Positions 17,397 to 25,919 of a DNA stretch of 64,000 nt are shown in pieces. The first letter of the stretch is position 1; each line of letters opens with the position of its first letter. Source of the stretch: Vibrio sp. Isolate32 (GTDB lineage Bacteria > Pseudomonadota > Gammaproteobacteria > Enterobacterales > Vibrionaceae). The position numbers and the translations under genes were made by a program. The stretch spans positions 27,927 through 91,926 of the forward strand of contig NZ_JAKEUQ010000007.1 of assembly GCF_022397955.1 (NCBI RefSeq), written 5' to 3'. Below the pieces are notes generated by a model that saw only the letters and a list, made by a program, of their open reading frames with translations, ran no database searches and was not told the DNA's origin.

Positions 17397-19307
17397 ATGA
17401 CTTTATATAAACAGCTTGTGGTCGGGATGATTGCGGTGTTCATACTACTGATGACGTCAGTTTTTATGATCGAATTCAATACCACCCGTGGATACTTAGA
17501 GGAGCAGCAACGCTCTGAGGTAAGTAATACCATTAATACTGTTGGACTGGCTCTCGCCCCTTACCTAGAAGAAAAGGACAAGGTGGCAGTGGAGTCTGTT
17601 ATCAACGCCCTGTTTGATGGTAGTTCTTACTCCGTCGTTCGATTGATCTTTCTCGACAGCGGTGAAGACATTCTCCGTTCATACCCTGTAAAACCAACTG
17701 GAGTACCACAATGGTTCACCAATCTTAAATTGTTTGAGCCAGTTCATGACCGCCGCGTAATCACCAGTGGCTGGATGCAACTGGCAGAGGTAGAGATAGT
17801 AAGCCATCCTGGCCCAGCCTACGACCAACTTTGGCAAGCATTCATCCGCTTATTAAGCATCTTTGGCACGATCTTTTTGTTAGGTTTAGTGTCTATCTCT
17901 TGGCTCCTCAAGCGTGCCTTACGTCCGCTCTCGTTGATCATTACTAAGATGGATCAAATCGCTAAGAATCAGTTTGGTGAACCACTGGCTCGTCCGAAGA
18001 CAAAAGATCTTACCTTGGTTGTTGATGGCATCAACCACATGTCGACACAAGTTGAACTGGCATTCAAAAACCAAGCGAAAGAAGCTCAAAAGCTGCGTAA
18101 AAGAGCGTATATCGACCCTGTATCTCAGCTAGGCAACCGCGCTTATTACATGTCTCAATTAACTCAGTGGTTAGAAGAGTCCAGCTTAGGTGGTTTAGCC
18201 TTACTAAAAGCCGAATTTATTGGTGAAGAGTACGACGAAAAAGGCTACCAAGAAGGTGATGCCTTAGTTCATCAATTGGCTGAACAGCTAAAGGGGGCAA
18301 TCTCATCGCCAGATATCACCATCGCTCGTATTTCTAGTGACGAATTTGGCTTCATTATGCCAAACATTGACGAAAGTGAACTGAAACTTGTCGCTGGCAA
18401 CATCGTAAACTGCATTCAAAACCTAGGTTCAGACCCAACAGGTACGGCGAATCCGCACATCGCGCTAGGCGTGACATACAGCAATACGCGTAAAACCAGC
18501 ACTGAAATCATGTCTTTGGTTGATAACGCACTCTCAAGTGCCAAGGCAAATCGAGAGCTTTCTTATGGCTACGTCACCGCTGACGATCATGGCGCAGTGA
18601 TGGGCAAACAACAATGGCGTATGTTGGTTGAAGAAGCGATCATCAACGACCTAATTACCTTTCGTCTTCAGGCTGCAAACAATGCCTTTGGTAAAACGTA
18701 TCACCAAGAAGTGTTCTCTGCGATTGAAAAAGATGGTGTTCATTACGGGGCTAACCAATACCTCTACGCACTAGAACAACTTGAAATGAGCCACGTCCTC
18801 GACCAATACGTTATCGAGAAGATGATTGAGAAACTTAATGCGAAAGAAGTAACGAGCCCTGTCGCTATCAATATCTCACCAAGCAGTATTTCTCAGCCAA
18901 GCTTCATCCGTTGGATCGGTAAAACTCTTGAACACAGTGCCTCAATCGCGCACTTGTTGCACTTTGAGATTCCAGAAAACTGTTTCATTAACGTTCCGCA
19001 CTACACGGCACTCTTGTGTAATACCATTCGCAACGCTGAAGCAGTGTTTGGTGTCGATAACTACGGACGTAACTTCCAGTCATTGGATTACATCAACGAA
19101 TACCGCCCTAGCTATGTGAAGCTAGATTACTTGTTTACTCACAACCTTGACGACGAAAAACAGAAATTCACATTAACATCAATTTCAAGAACGGCTCATA
19201 ATCTTGGTGTGACAACCATTGCGTCACGAATTGAAACTCAGACTCAACTCGAGATTTTGTCTGATAACTACGTAGAAGTGTTCCAAGGCTTCATTGTTGA
19301 TAAATAG
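17397..19307 (+). CDS. lapD: LapD c-di-GMP effector controlling LapG
   Basis: A 636-residue inner-membrane receptor. An N-terminal helix is followed by a periplasmic domain (residues about 30-150) that captures LapG when c-di-GMP is high, a second transmembrane helix near 155-175, and a HAMP segment. The GGDEF and EAL domains are both catalytically degenerate. The GGDEF motif is replaced (ARISSDEFGFIMPN) and the EAL signature is degraded (YHQEVFSAIEKDG). The EAL domain ends FIVDK, consistent with a binding-only role. It lies between lapG and lapB in the lap operon and converts cytoplasmic c-di-GMP into periplasmic control of adhesin release. Confidence 0.95.
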   Translation: MTLYKQLVVGMIAVFILLMTSVFMIEFNTTRGYLEEQQRSEVSNTINTVGLALAPYLEEKDKVAVESVINALFDGSSYSVVRLIFLDSGEDILRSYPVKPTGVPQWFTNLKLFEPVHDRRVITSGWMQLAEVEIVSHPGPAYDQLWQAFIRLLSIFGTIFLLGLVSISWLLKRALRPLSLIITKMDQIAKNQFGEPLARPKTKDLTLVVDGINHMSTQVELAFKNQAKEAQKLRKRAYIDPVSQLGNRAYYMSQLTQWLEESSLGGLALLKAEFIGEEYDEKGYQEGDALVHQLAEQLKGAISSPDITIARISSDEFGFIMPNIDESELKLVAGNIVNCIQNLGSDPTGTANPHIALGVTYSNTRKTSTEIMSLVDNALSSAKANRELSYGYVTADDHGAVMGKQQWRMLVEEAIINDLITFRLQAANNAFGKTYHQEVFSAIEKDGVHYGANQYLYALEQLEMSHVLDQYVIEKMIEKLNAKEVTSPVAINISPSSISQPSFIRWIGKTLEHSASIAHLLHFEIPENCFINVPHYTALLCNTIRNAEAVFGVDNYGRNFQSLDYINEYRPSYVKLDYLFTHNLDDEKQKFTLTSISRTAHNLGVTTIASRIETQTQLEILSDNYVEVFQGFIVDK

Positions 19308-19324
19308 TTGTAAGGTTATATCGC

Positions 19325-21439
19325 ATGCAAGATCCACTATTGAACTCACTGATCTACGTTAGCCGCTATTACGGGTTAGCTAACTCGCCCGAAGCGTTGG
19401 TCAATGGGCTACCACTACCAAATGGAAAGCTATCCCCTTTCCTATTTCCTCGTTCTGCGGAGCGAGCGGGATTAGTGGCTCAAGAAAACCGTTCCGACCT
19501 AGAAAGTATACCTCACCTTATTCTCCCTGCTATTCTGCTTCTCAAACAGGGCGAGGCATGTGTTCTCAACAGTATCGATTTAGAAAAAAAAGAAGCGGAA
19601 GTTATTACAACGGAAAGCGGAATGATGCCTATTATCATTCCTATCGAAGAGTTGAAAAAACAATTTATCGGCCGTTACTTCTTGGTGAAAAAGCAATTCC
19701 GTTATGATGAACGTTCACCAGAGGTTCTAAAAACACGCAAAGGTCACTGGTTTTGGAGCACTCTTTGGGAGTCGAAAAACATCTACCGAGATGTATTGAT
19801 TGCATCCATTCTGATCAATATATTTGCTATTGCCGCGCCCATGTTTACTCGCTTAGTTTACGACAAAGTAGTCCCTAACCTCGCCTTTGAAACCTTATGG
19901 GTGCTGGCAAGTGGTATCTTTGTGGTCTTCCTATTTGACCTGCTTTTAAAGTTAATGCGCAGCTACTTCATTGACGTTGCCGGTAAGAAATCCGATATTC
20001 TGATTTCATCCAAGCTATTCAGTAAAGTATTGGGCATTCGTATGGAGGCGAAGCCCGCTTCTGTCGGCGCTTTTGCTAAAAACCTGCAACAGTTTGAATC
20101 AATCCGCGAGTTCTTTGCCTCTGCAACCATCGGCTCTTTAATCGACTTACCATTCGCGCTGATGTTCTTGGCGTTAATTTGGCTAATGGCCGGAAACCTT
20201 GTGTTTGTTCCCGTCGTTGGTGTTGTAATCTTGATCATCTATGCACTGTTAATCCAAGGCCCCCTGCGTCGCGCTATTGAAGAGGGCTCTCGTCTTGCAT
20301 CTCAAAAGTACGCAAACTTAATCGAAAGTTTAGCTGGGCTAGAAACCGTAAAACTCTTCAGTGCACAAAGCCAATTCCAATTCCGATGGGAAGAAGCTGT
20401 CGCGCACATGGCAAATTGGAATATCAAAAGTCGCCGTATTACCGACAACATCCAAAACACCGCAGGATTTGTTCAGCAAAGTACTAACGTTGGTATGATC
20501 ATATTTGGTGTACATCTCATAGCGGAAGGTGAACTTACCATGGGCGGCTTGATTGCCGCAACTATGTTGAGTGGCCGTGCGATTGGCCCTCTTGTTCAAC
20601 TGTCTTTGCTTTCTACACGTTACAACCAAGCGAAGTCATCGATGACTTTGATGGAACAAGTGATGTCGATGCCAGATGAGCAAGAAGAAGGTAAGCGCTA
20701 CATACACCGTCCGATCATTAAAGGTCATATCGCGTTAGACAAAGTGACATTCCACTACCCTAACTCTCCGGTCGCTTCCATTAGAGACTTAACCCTGAAT
20801 ATTGAACCCGGTGAAAAAGTCGCTATTATTGGCCGAATTGGTTCAGGTAAAACGACACTAGAACGTCTGATTATGGGTCTATACAAGCCCACAGAAGGCC
20901 ACGTACGCATTGATGAAACCGACATGGAACAACTGCATCATGTCGACGTACGACGCAACATAGGCTGTGTGCCGCAAGACAGTAACCTATTCTATGGCTC
21001 GGTAAGAGACAACATCACCTTAGGTCACCCTTTGGTGGATGATCGTGACGTGATGGATGCAGCGAACCGTGCGGGCGTAACCGCGTTTACTCAGCAAGAT
21101 CCTGCAGGTTTAGAACGCCAAGTAGGTGAAGGTGGTGCTTTGCTGTCTGGTGGTCAACGTCAGTCGGTTGCCATTGCTAGAGCCTTCCTAGGCCGTCCGC
21201 CAGTATTGTTAATGGATGAACCAACCAGTGCTATGGATAACCGGTCGGAAATGCACATCAAGCACCAGCTTTCCCAATTATTACCAAGCGAGACGCTGAT
21301 CCTTATCACTCACAAAACCTCTATGTTAGACGTAGTGGACAGAATCATTGTAATGGAGAAAGGCAGCATCATTGCCGATGGTCCGAAAACGCAAGTTCTT
21401 TCAGACCTTAAACAAGGCCGAGTAAGAGCTGCTAGCTAG
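19325..21439 (+). CDS. lapB: LapB-type ABC exporter ATPase of a type I secretion system
   Basis: A 704-residue half-transporter. An N-terminal C39-like domain (MQDPLLNSLIYVSRYYGLAN, no catalytic Cys) binds substrate but should not cleave it. It is followed by a six-helix membrane domain (about residues 155-430) and an ABC ATPase with Walker A IGRIGSGKTTLERL, signature LLSGGQRQSVAIARAF and Walker B PVLLMDEPTSAMD. With LapC and an outer-membrane channel it exports giant RTX adhesins. It is the last gene of the lap operon and is followed by an intrinsic terminator. No RTX adhesin gene is in the window, so the substrate is encoded elsewhere. Confidence 0.94.
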   Translation: MQDPLLNSLIYVSRYYGLANSPEALVNGLPLPNGKLSPFLFPRSAERAGLVAQENRSDLESIPHLILPAILLLKQGEACVLNSIDLEKKEAEVITTESGMMPIIIPIEELKKQFIGRYFLVKKQFRYDERSPEVLKTRKGHWFWSTLWESKNIYRDVLIASILINIFAIAAPMFTRLVYDKVVPNLAFETLWVLASGIFVVFLFDLLLKLMRSYFIDVAGKKSDILISSKLFSKVLGIRMEAKPASVGAFAKNLQQFESIREFFASATIGSLIDLPFALMFLALIWLMAGNLVFVPVVGVVILIIYALLIQGPLRRAIEEGSRLASQKYANLIESLAGLETVKLFSAQSQFQFRWEEAVAHMANWNIKSRRITDNIQNTAGFVQQSTNVGMIIFGVHLIAEGELTMGGLIAATMLSGRAIGPLVQLSLLSTRYNQAKSSMTLMEQVMSMPDEQEEGKRYIHRPIIKGHIALDKVTFHYPNSPVASIRDLTLNIEPGEKVAIIGRIGSGKTTLERLIMGLYKPTEGHVRIDETDMEQLHHVDVRRNIGCVPQDSNLFYGSVRDNITLGHPLVDDRDVMDAANRAGVTAFTQQDPAGLERQVGEGGALLSGGQRQSVAIARAFLGRPPVLLMDEPTSAMDNRSEMHIKHQLSQLLPSETLILITHKTSMLDVVDRIIVMEKGSIIADGPKTQVLSDLKQGRVRAAS

Positions 21440-21505
21440 AGCGTTCAAGTTACTTAAATAACCTCGGTAAATCAGAAGAATAAAAAGCAAAGAGGGAGCA
21501 TTAGC

Positions 21506-21521
21506 CTGTCTCTTATACACA
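21506..21521. other. 16-bp match to the Tn5-type mosaic end
   Basis: CTGTCTCTTATACACA is identical to the first 16 bases of the 19-bp hyperactive Tn5 transposon end and very close to natural IS50-family ends. It directly abuts the lapB terminator stem. No transposase or second end is seen nearby. It may be the scar of an IS4/IS50-like element, which vibrios carry, or coincidence. Confidence 0.4.
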
Positions 21522-21553
21522 AATCCCTAAGCCGTGGCTTAGGGATTTTTTTT
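21522..21553 (+). terminator. Intrinsic terminator of the lap operon
   Basis: AATCCCTAAGCC (21522-21533) pairs with GGCTTAGGGATT (21536-21547), followed by a run of eight T residues ending at 21553. It lies 83 bp after the lapB stop. Confidence 0.93.
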
Positions 21554-21669
21554 GAACTAATTTCATGTTTCTTGATCTGTTCATCTCAGTAATGACAGGG
21601 GTGATTATCGTAACCTATATAGAGCCAACTCTTCGGTCAAAACAGCAATTTGGTCAAGCCTGCCTCAAT

Positions 21670-23340
21670 TCATAATGAGATACCTTCTTGTTCCATCTTG
21701 AATGAACATTGAATCTCGTATTGATTGAAGGAAAATACGCTTCCACCATGAGTTCGCTTAGTCGTGACCGTCTCATCACCAAACTGAATCGTCACTCGAG
21801 TATACACCTTTTCGTATACCTCTACGGTGCACTCGGCAAGGTTAGTTTCGAACTCAGCTTCGAGTGTATCTAACTGCGACTTAAAATTTTCAATCGCTAG
21901 ATTGTTCTTTTCTCGTTGCTGCTTAATTTTCAACGCTTGTTCTTCGCTTCTCTCAGCTTTTGGTCGTTTCTTAAATTCGAGCTCTAGGCGAATCACATCC
22001 ATAGTTTGCTCTTGCGCATGTCTATAGATGTCCTTGAGTTCAGCAATCTTCTGTCGGTAACCATCATAGCGTGCAAAACCATGAACCTTAGTTGCAGTAT
22101 CCCCTTCAACGCCCAAGAAAACGCACTCCACCTTACCACCCACTTTCGCTTCACCGCCACTGAGTGTGCCATGCTTCTTGAGTGAGTCCATCACGATAAG
22201 GTTGTTACCACAGCGAATTTCATTACTCATGCTGTGTACGCCAAGGCGAATATCGCTCGCTGTTTGTAACTCGGCGTTTTGAGCATAGCTTGCCGTGATA
22301 GAACCTTTGCTAAATACCTTACAGCTTTTCGGTTCTCCCTCTTTGGTTGTATGTCCGATGATCCCTTTCGCGACTTTGATATCACCTTGCGCCTGAACTT
22401 CAGCCGATTCAATGAAGCCACCGACCGTAATGCTTCCCGTAGCTTTCACAACCATTCCTGGTTCAATGTTGCCAGAGACAAGTACATTACCTTTAAATTT
22501 AACGTGTCCAGTTGATACATCAACGTTGCTAACACATAAGGCGTCATCCACTTCAATGGTTCGATCTTTAACAATGGGTAGTCCAGGATACGAGGCTAGT
22601 AGTAAGTTAGGGTCGTCAGGGGAGATAAAGGTGCCTTTGCCAGGCTTGATTAAACTGTCTTGTCCAGGAAGTGGAGGGATAACTCGACCTTGGACGGTAA
22701 AGCCAGCGATGCCTTTCGTAGCGGGAGTCCGCTTCATTAATTGATCATTTTGACCGACGGTAATGGTTTCACCCAAGTCTCGCATATCAATCTTGCCTTC
22801 GTCTTTACTGCGAGGCTTCAAGACTTGGCGGGTAATATCTTCAACCAAAGCGTCAAACTTAGCGTCTTTTCCATTTACTGGTTGTGTCCCCTTGGCAACT
22901 GGCTGAGTAAAATTTTCGCCGGGTTCAAGTTTACTACTCATCATCAATGCTTTTTTGAGTGCTAACTTATTAATTCCTTTTGTTATATGGGCTTGAGCTA
23001 GACAGTGAATGATATCGCTTCCGCGCAGCGCGCGTCCATTATATGGCCCCGTAACCACAAGACTTGCGAGCATCTCATCATCAGACAATTCGACCGCAAC
23101 ACTTGCATTACGAACTTCAGCAATCAAGATCCCTTCATAAGCTTCATCCTTGCCTTCTTTAGCAAGAGTGACAAAACGCAGCACTTCTTCTTCAAAAAGA
23201 AAAAAGCTTGATGCGTCTATTGCTTCCAAGGCTGGTGGCAGTGTCTTGTTATCAAAGCTTGCATCAACCACAAACCCTGACGGCAGACATGCCATCACTT
23301 GTTGCTTATCTTCCGACAGTGTAACGATGTTATCCCACAT
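21670..23340 (-). CDS. DUF342 / FapA-family polymer-like protein
   Basis: A 556-residue protein of the DUF342 family. The core (residues about 180-400) is a right-handed beta-helix-like repeat of short strands (VSTGHVKFKGNVLVSGNIEP, KATGSITVGGFIESAEVQAQ, GDIKVAKGIIGHT). It is followed by a coiled coil (about 430-500, KQQREKNNLAIENFKSQLDT) and a small C-terminal beta domain. Members have been annotated as flagellar assembly protein A or as cell-wall/polymer-associated proteins; the function is poorly defined. It is a single gene, convergent with the lap operon. Its upstream region includes a 16-bp motif shared with the 6.4-kb intergenic region. Confidence 0.8.
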   Translation of the reverse strand: MWDNIVTLSEDKQQVMACLPSGFVVDASFDNKTLPPALEAIDASSFFLFEEEVLRFVTLAKEGKDEAYEGILIAEVRNASVAVELSDDEMLASLVVTGPYNGRALRGSDIIHCLAQAHITKGINKLALKKALMMSSKLEPGENFTQPVAKGTQPVNGKDAKFDALVEDITRQVLKPRSKDEGKIDMRDLGETITVGQNDQLMKRTPATKGIAGFTVQGRVIPPLPGQDSLIKPGKGTFISPDDPNLLLASYPGLPIVKDRTIEVDDALCVSNVDVSTGHVKFKGNVLVSGNIEPGMVVKATGSITVGGFIESAEVQAQGDIKVAKGIIGHTTKEGEPKSCKVFSKGSITASYAQNAELQTASDIRLGVHSMSNEIRCGNNLIVMDSLKKHGTLSGGEAKVGGKVECVFLGVEGDTATKVHGFARYDGYRQKIAELKDIYRHAQEQTMDVIRLELEFKKRPKAERSEEQALKIKQQREKNNLAIENFKSQLDTLEAEFETNLAECTVEVYEKVYTRVTIQFGDETVTTKRTHGGSVFSFNQYEIQCSFKMEQEGISL

Positions 23341-23454
23341 TCGAATTGAGTATCCCTAATGACTCAGTTGTTATTCAGTCTATATAAATCAATCTGAGCT
23401 TAGAATCGTCACATTATAATAATCAGCGTCACATCACTTACTTTCGTGACTGCA

Positions 23455-23489
23455 AAGATGACTCATAAATAAGACGTACTCATTTATGA
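23455..23489. promoter_or_regulatory. Repeated AAGATGACTCATAAAT motif with inverted repeat
   Basis: AAGATGACTCATAAAT at 23455-23470 is identical to 6466-6481 in the intergenic region upstream of the PEGA gene. Here TCATAAAT (23463-23470) is repeated inverted as ATTTATGA (23482-23489). Both copies lie in promoter regions, so it may be a transcription-factor site. The factor is unknown. Confidence 0.35.
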
Positions 23490-23638
23490 TTTGTCTCACC
23501 TTTACAAAAAAAGGTTCAATTCTCACACGGTTTAATTTTAAGTTTCACTGTCCTGTGATGTGGTGGGTTGTCTGAGTTAAATAGAAAATTGAGATAGTGG
23601 AATCGAAATGAGGCTGAAGGCTTGGGATTAATGAATAG

Positions 23639-23651
23639 TTTACAGTGTAAA
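23639..23651. other. parS2: parS2 centromere site
   Basis: TTTACAGTGTAAA is a perfect match to the chromosome II parS2 palindrome TTTACANTGTAAA recognised by Vibrio ParB2. Confidence 0.9.
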
Positions 23652-23664
23652 TTCAACATTCTAA

Positions 23665-23677
23665 TTTACACTGTAAA
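23665..23677. other. parS2: parS2 centromere site
   Basis: TTTACACTGTAAA is a perfect parS2 consensus match, 26 bp from the previous site. Confidence 0.9.
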
Positions 23678-23699
23678 TCACATTTGAAATTGACTGTCG

Positions 23700-25826
23700 C
23701 TATTTACACTGTAAATTCACCAATAAGGCTTCTACATCTTTTCGAAATTGAGCCTCAACTTGCTTACGCCCAATAAAGTTAAACTGTTCAACACAGCTCC
23801 CCCACCCTTTCTGTTGAACAACTTTGGCAAGCAACAAATCAGAAACGGAAGAGTGAGTAACATTCTCAGAATCGAGTGCCGCTTTCTGAGATTGGCGTGC
23901 ATTACTAATGAGTACCAACTTCAGCACACTGTAGCCGATACTGTCGTAACTATTGCCTCCATCAACATAGTTCTTGATAAGCTGGCTTTCGAGTTCGCAG
24001 AGCGATTCTGAATAAATTGGCAAAAGTGCTCGCACCATATCGACTTCGAGAGATGCAAGAGAGCCAGAAACGACAAAACAAAAGCTGCGCTCAAAATGGT
24101 GCACAAGTTGGCTGATCCAACTTTCTGAATTTGCATTAAGAGGTTTAACCATTAGCACAGAGTGACAGCCACTTGCCTGATCACGCTGGTGGCCAATATG
24201 TACTGGTGTAAAATCATTATTACGCCAGAATGCAATCAAATCGCTAGTCGCTCCAAAACTTGTCGCTAAGTAGTCGGCCTGTTCAATATGCTGTGACAAC
24301 TCGTCCAGCATCCAACTGCCAATACCAAGACCTTGGTGACGTGTTGAAACCGCAATACGCATGACTCTGGTACAGGTGCTCGTTGCCGCTTGTACTGCGC
24401 CAAGCTGATTAGCTAACAACACCGGAGCCAGATGACCTTGTGGTCTGCGTTTTCCAATTTGAATCTGGGAAATCAATTCACTGTCTAACCCGCCCTCTTG
24501 CGTGACCAACATACAACCCAAACACTCTCCTTGCTGCCAAGCAGCGTACAACTGAATCGCTGGGTTGTTGAGAAATTGCATCAAGTCATTTGGGGATGTT
24601 TGATAATGAGCATCAACCAATAGCGAAAAACATTGTTGAAGTATGCTCGGGTTAGTTAAACAATCTCGCTTGGATAACTCGACCAAACTTAGTGAGTTGA
24701 GTTTCTCGCTAGCAAGCAGCTCAACATCGCGCTCTGCTACATCATTTGATGAGGCGGCACCAAGTAAGAAACAATCAAACAACCAAGCTTCAAGCGGGTC
24801 ATGATTTTTCCAACGAATAGGTTGTTCAAGCTTATAACCCCTCCAACCTGGACGATGTTTAGTAAGCCAAGCCTCAAACTTTATTCCAAAGCCTCGACCA
24901 CTGCCTTCATAGCCGTGCACCGTGGTTGAAAAAACCATACGGTGATAATTGTCGACCATAGATTTCAACATTGGGATAGGAATCGCCGCCGCTTCATCAA
25001 CCAATAATAAATCACACTCGGGCTTTGATTTTAATAGTTCGTCTGGCGCAACAAATCTAAGGCTGCCACCTTGATAGTGAATATGAGCGGCATTCACGAC
25101 TTTGCAATCATTGAGTCGTTGATTCGCATGTGCAAAAACAGGTTCAGTGGCTTTAACTGATGGAGCTGTCACAACAATGTTGAGGCTCGAACGTTCAGCC
25201 AAAAGCTGCGCTGCTGCAATACCTAACGTCGAGCTTTTACCACGGCCTCTGTCAGCAATTAAAATCAAAGGACGCTTTCGATGACCAGACACCACTTTTT
25301 TGACTAACTCAATGGCGACATTCTGCTGCTCAAATCGATCTAGATGTTTTGGATCGTTACTCTTTTGTGGGAGAGATTCGAATCTGCGCTCCAACCCTGA
25401 CGCTCCATCACCTTGAAACACTGAAATGAGCTTTTCGAAATACATATTTAACCAACGTTGGCCAAACACTAAACCTTCAGTATCTTCGATATCAGGCGGT
25501 AACACCAACAACAGTCCGCCACCGACCAAGGCGCCGAGTGCTGCACTAAAGCCATTCGCATCAAACTGCTCTCTAAAATCACAAACAAGCACTTGGCATT
25601 CGCGACCGAGAAGCTGCTGAGCTTTCTTTACAGGCGCATGTATGACGCCATCAAATGGAGTCCCACCAATTTGGAAAACAGTTTGTGTTTTGTTCTCTTT
25701 GAGGTAACCAGAGATAGCGGAGTTTTGCCATGTCGCGTCGCCATTAAACACCACGCCGTAACGGTGATCATTATGTTGGGCGATATCAGAAAGTGTATGC
25801 AGAAATGTGTTGGTTAGGCTTGTCAT
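23700..25826 (-). CDS. tmcA: TmcA tRNA(Met) cytidine acetyltransferase
   Basis: A 708-residue enzyme forming N4-acetylcytidine at wobble position 34 of elongator tRNA-Met, using acetyl-CoA and ATP. It has a RecD/DEAD-like helicase module with Walker A (LIADRGRGKSSTLGIAAAQL near residue 190) and Walker B (LLLVDEAAAIPIPMLKSMVD), followed by a GNAT acetyltransferase domain (MRIAVSTRHQGLGIGSWMLD) and a C-terminal tail. It is on the minus strand, as are parAB2 upstream. Its last codons (NLQCK and stop) overlap a parS2 site, so the centromere constrains the C-terminus. Confidence 0.95.
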   Translation of the reverse strand: MTSLTNTFLHTLSDIAQHNDHRYGVVFNGDATWQNSAISGYLKENKTQTVFQIGGTPFDGVIHAPVKKAQQLLGRECQVLVCDFREQFDANGFSAALGALVGGGLLLVLPPDIEDTEGLVFGQRWLNMYFEKLISVFQGDGASGLERRFESLPQKSNDPKHLDRFEQQNVAIELVKKVVSGHRKRPLILIADRGRGKSSTLGIAAAQLLAERSSLNIVVTAPSVKATEPVFAHANQRLNDCKVVNAAHIHYQGGSLRFVAPDELLKSKPECDLLLVDEAAAIPIPMLKSMVDNYHRMVFSTTVHGYEGSGRGFGIKFEAWLTKHRPGWRGYKLEQPIRWKNHDPLEAWLFDCFLLGAASSNDVAERDVELLASEKLNSLSLVELSKRDCLTNPSILQQCFSLLVDAHYQTSPNDLMQFLNNPAIQLYAAWQQGECLGCMLVTQEGGLDSELISQIQIGKRRPQGHLAPVLLANQLGAVQAATSTCTRVMRIAVSTRHQGLGIGSWMLDELSQHIEQADYLATSFGATSDLIAFWRNNDFTPVHIGHQRDQASGCHSVLMVKPLNANSESWISQLVHHFERSFCFVVSGSLASLEVDMVRALLPIYSESLCELESQLIKNYVDGGNSYDSIGYSVLKLVLISNARQSQKAALDSENVTHSSVSDLLLAKVVQQKGWGSCVEQFNFIGRKQVEAQFRKDVEALLVNLQCK
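23703..23715. other. parS2: parS2 centromere site overlapping the tmcA 3' end
   Basis: TTTACACTGTAAA is a perfect parS2 consensus lying within the final codons of tmcA, 38 bp from the second site. The three together form a tight cluster. Confidence 0.9.
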
Positions 25827-25868
25827 AATTTGTGTCCAGATTCATCTAAACACAGTTTATCACAGCCA

Positions 25869-25894
25869 AATAAAAAGCCGCATAAAGCGGCTTT
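25869..25894 (-). terminator. Intrinsic terminator after parB2
   Basis: Read on the minus strand, AAAGCCGC (25894-25887) pairs with GCGGCTTT (25881-25874) around a 5-nt loop and is followed by a T-rich tract. It lies between the parB2 stop and the tmcA start and should end the parAB2 transcript. Confidence 0.88.
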
Positions 25895-25919
25895 AGAGAA
25901 GTTTTGGAAAGCAATCGAC

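Noticed and set aside
17934..17950. TTGATCATTACTAA in lapD as an RctB site
   Set aside because: Only the GATCAT core matches; the GCTTTC half is absent.
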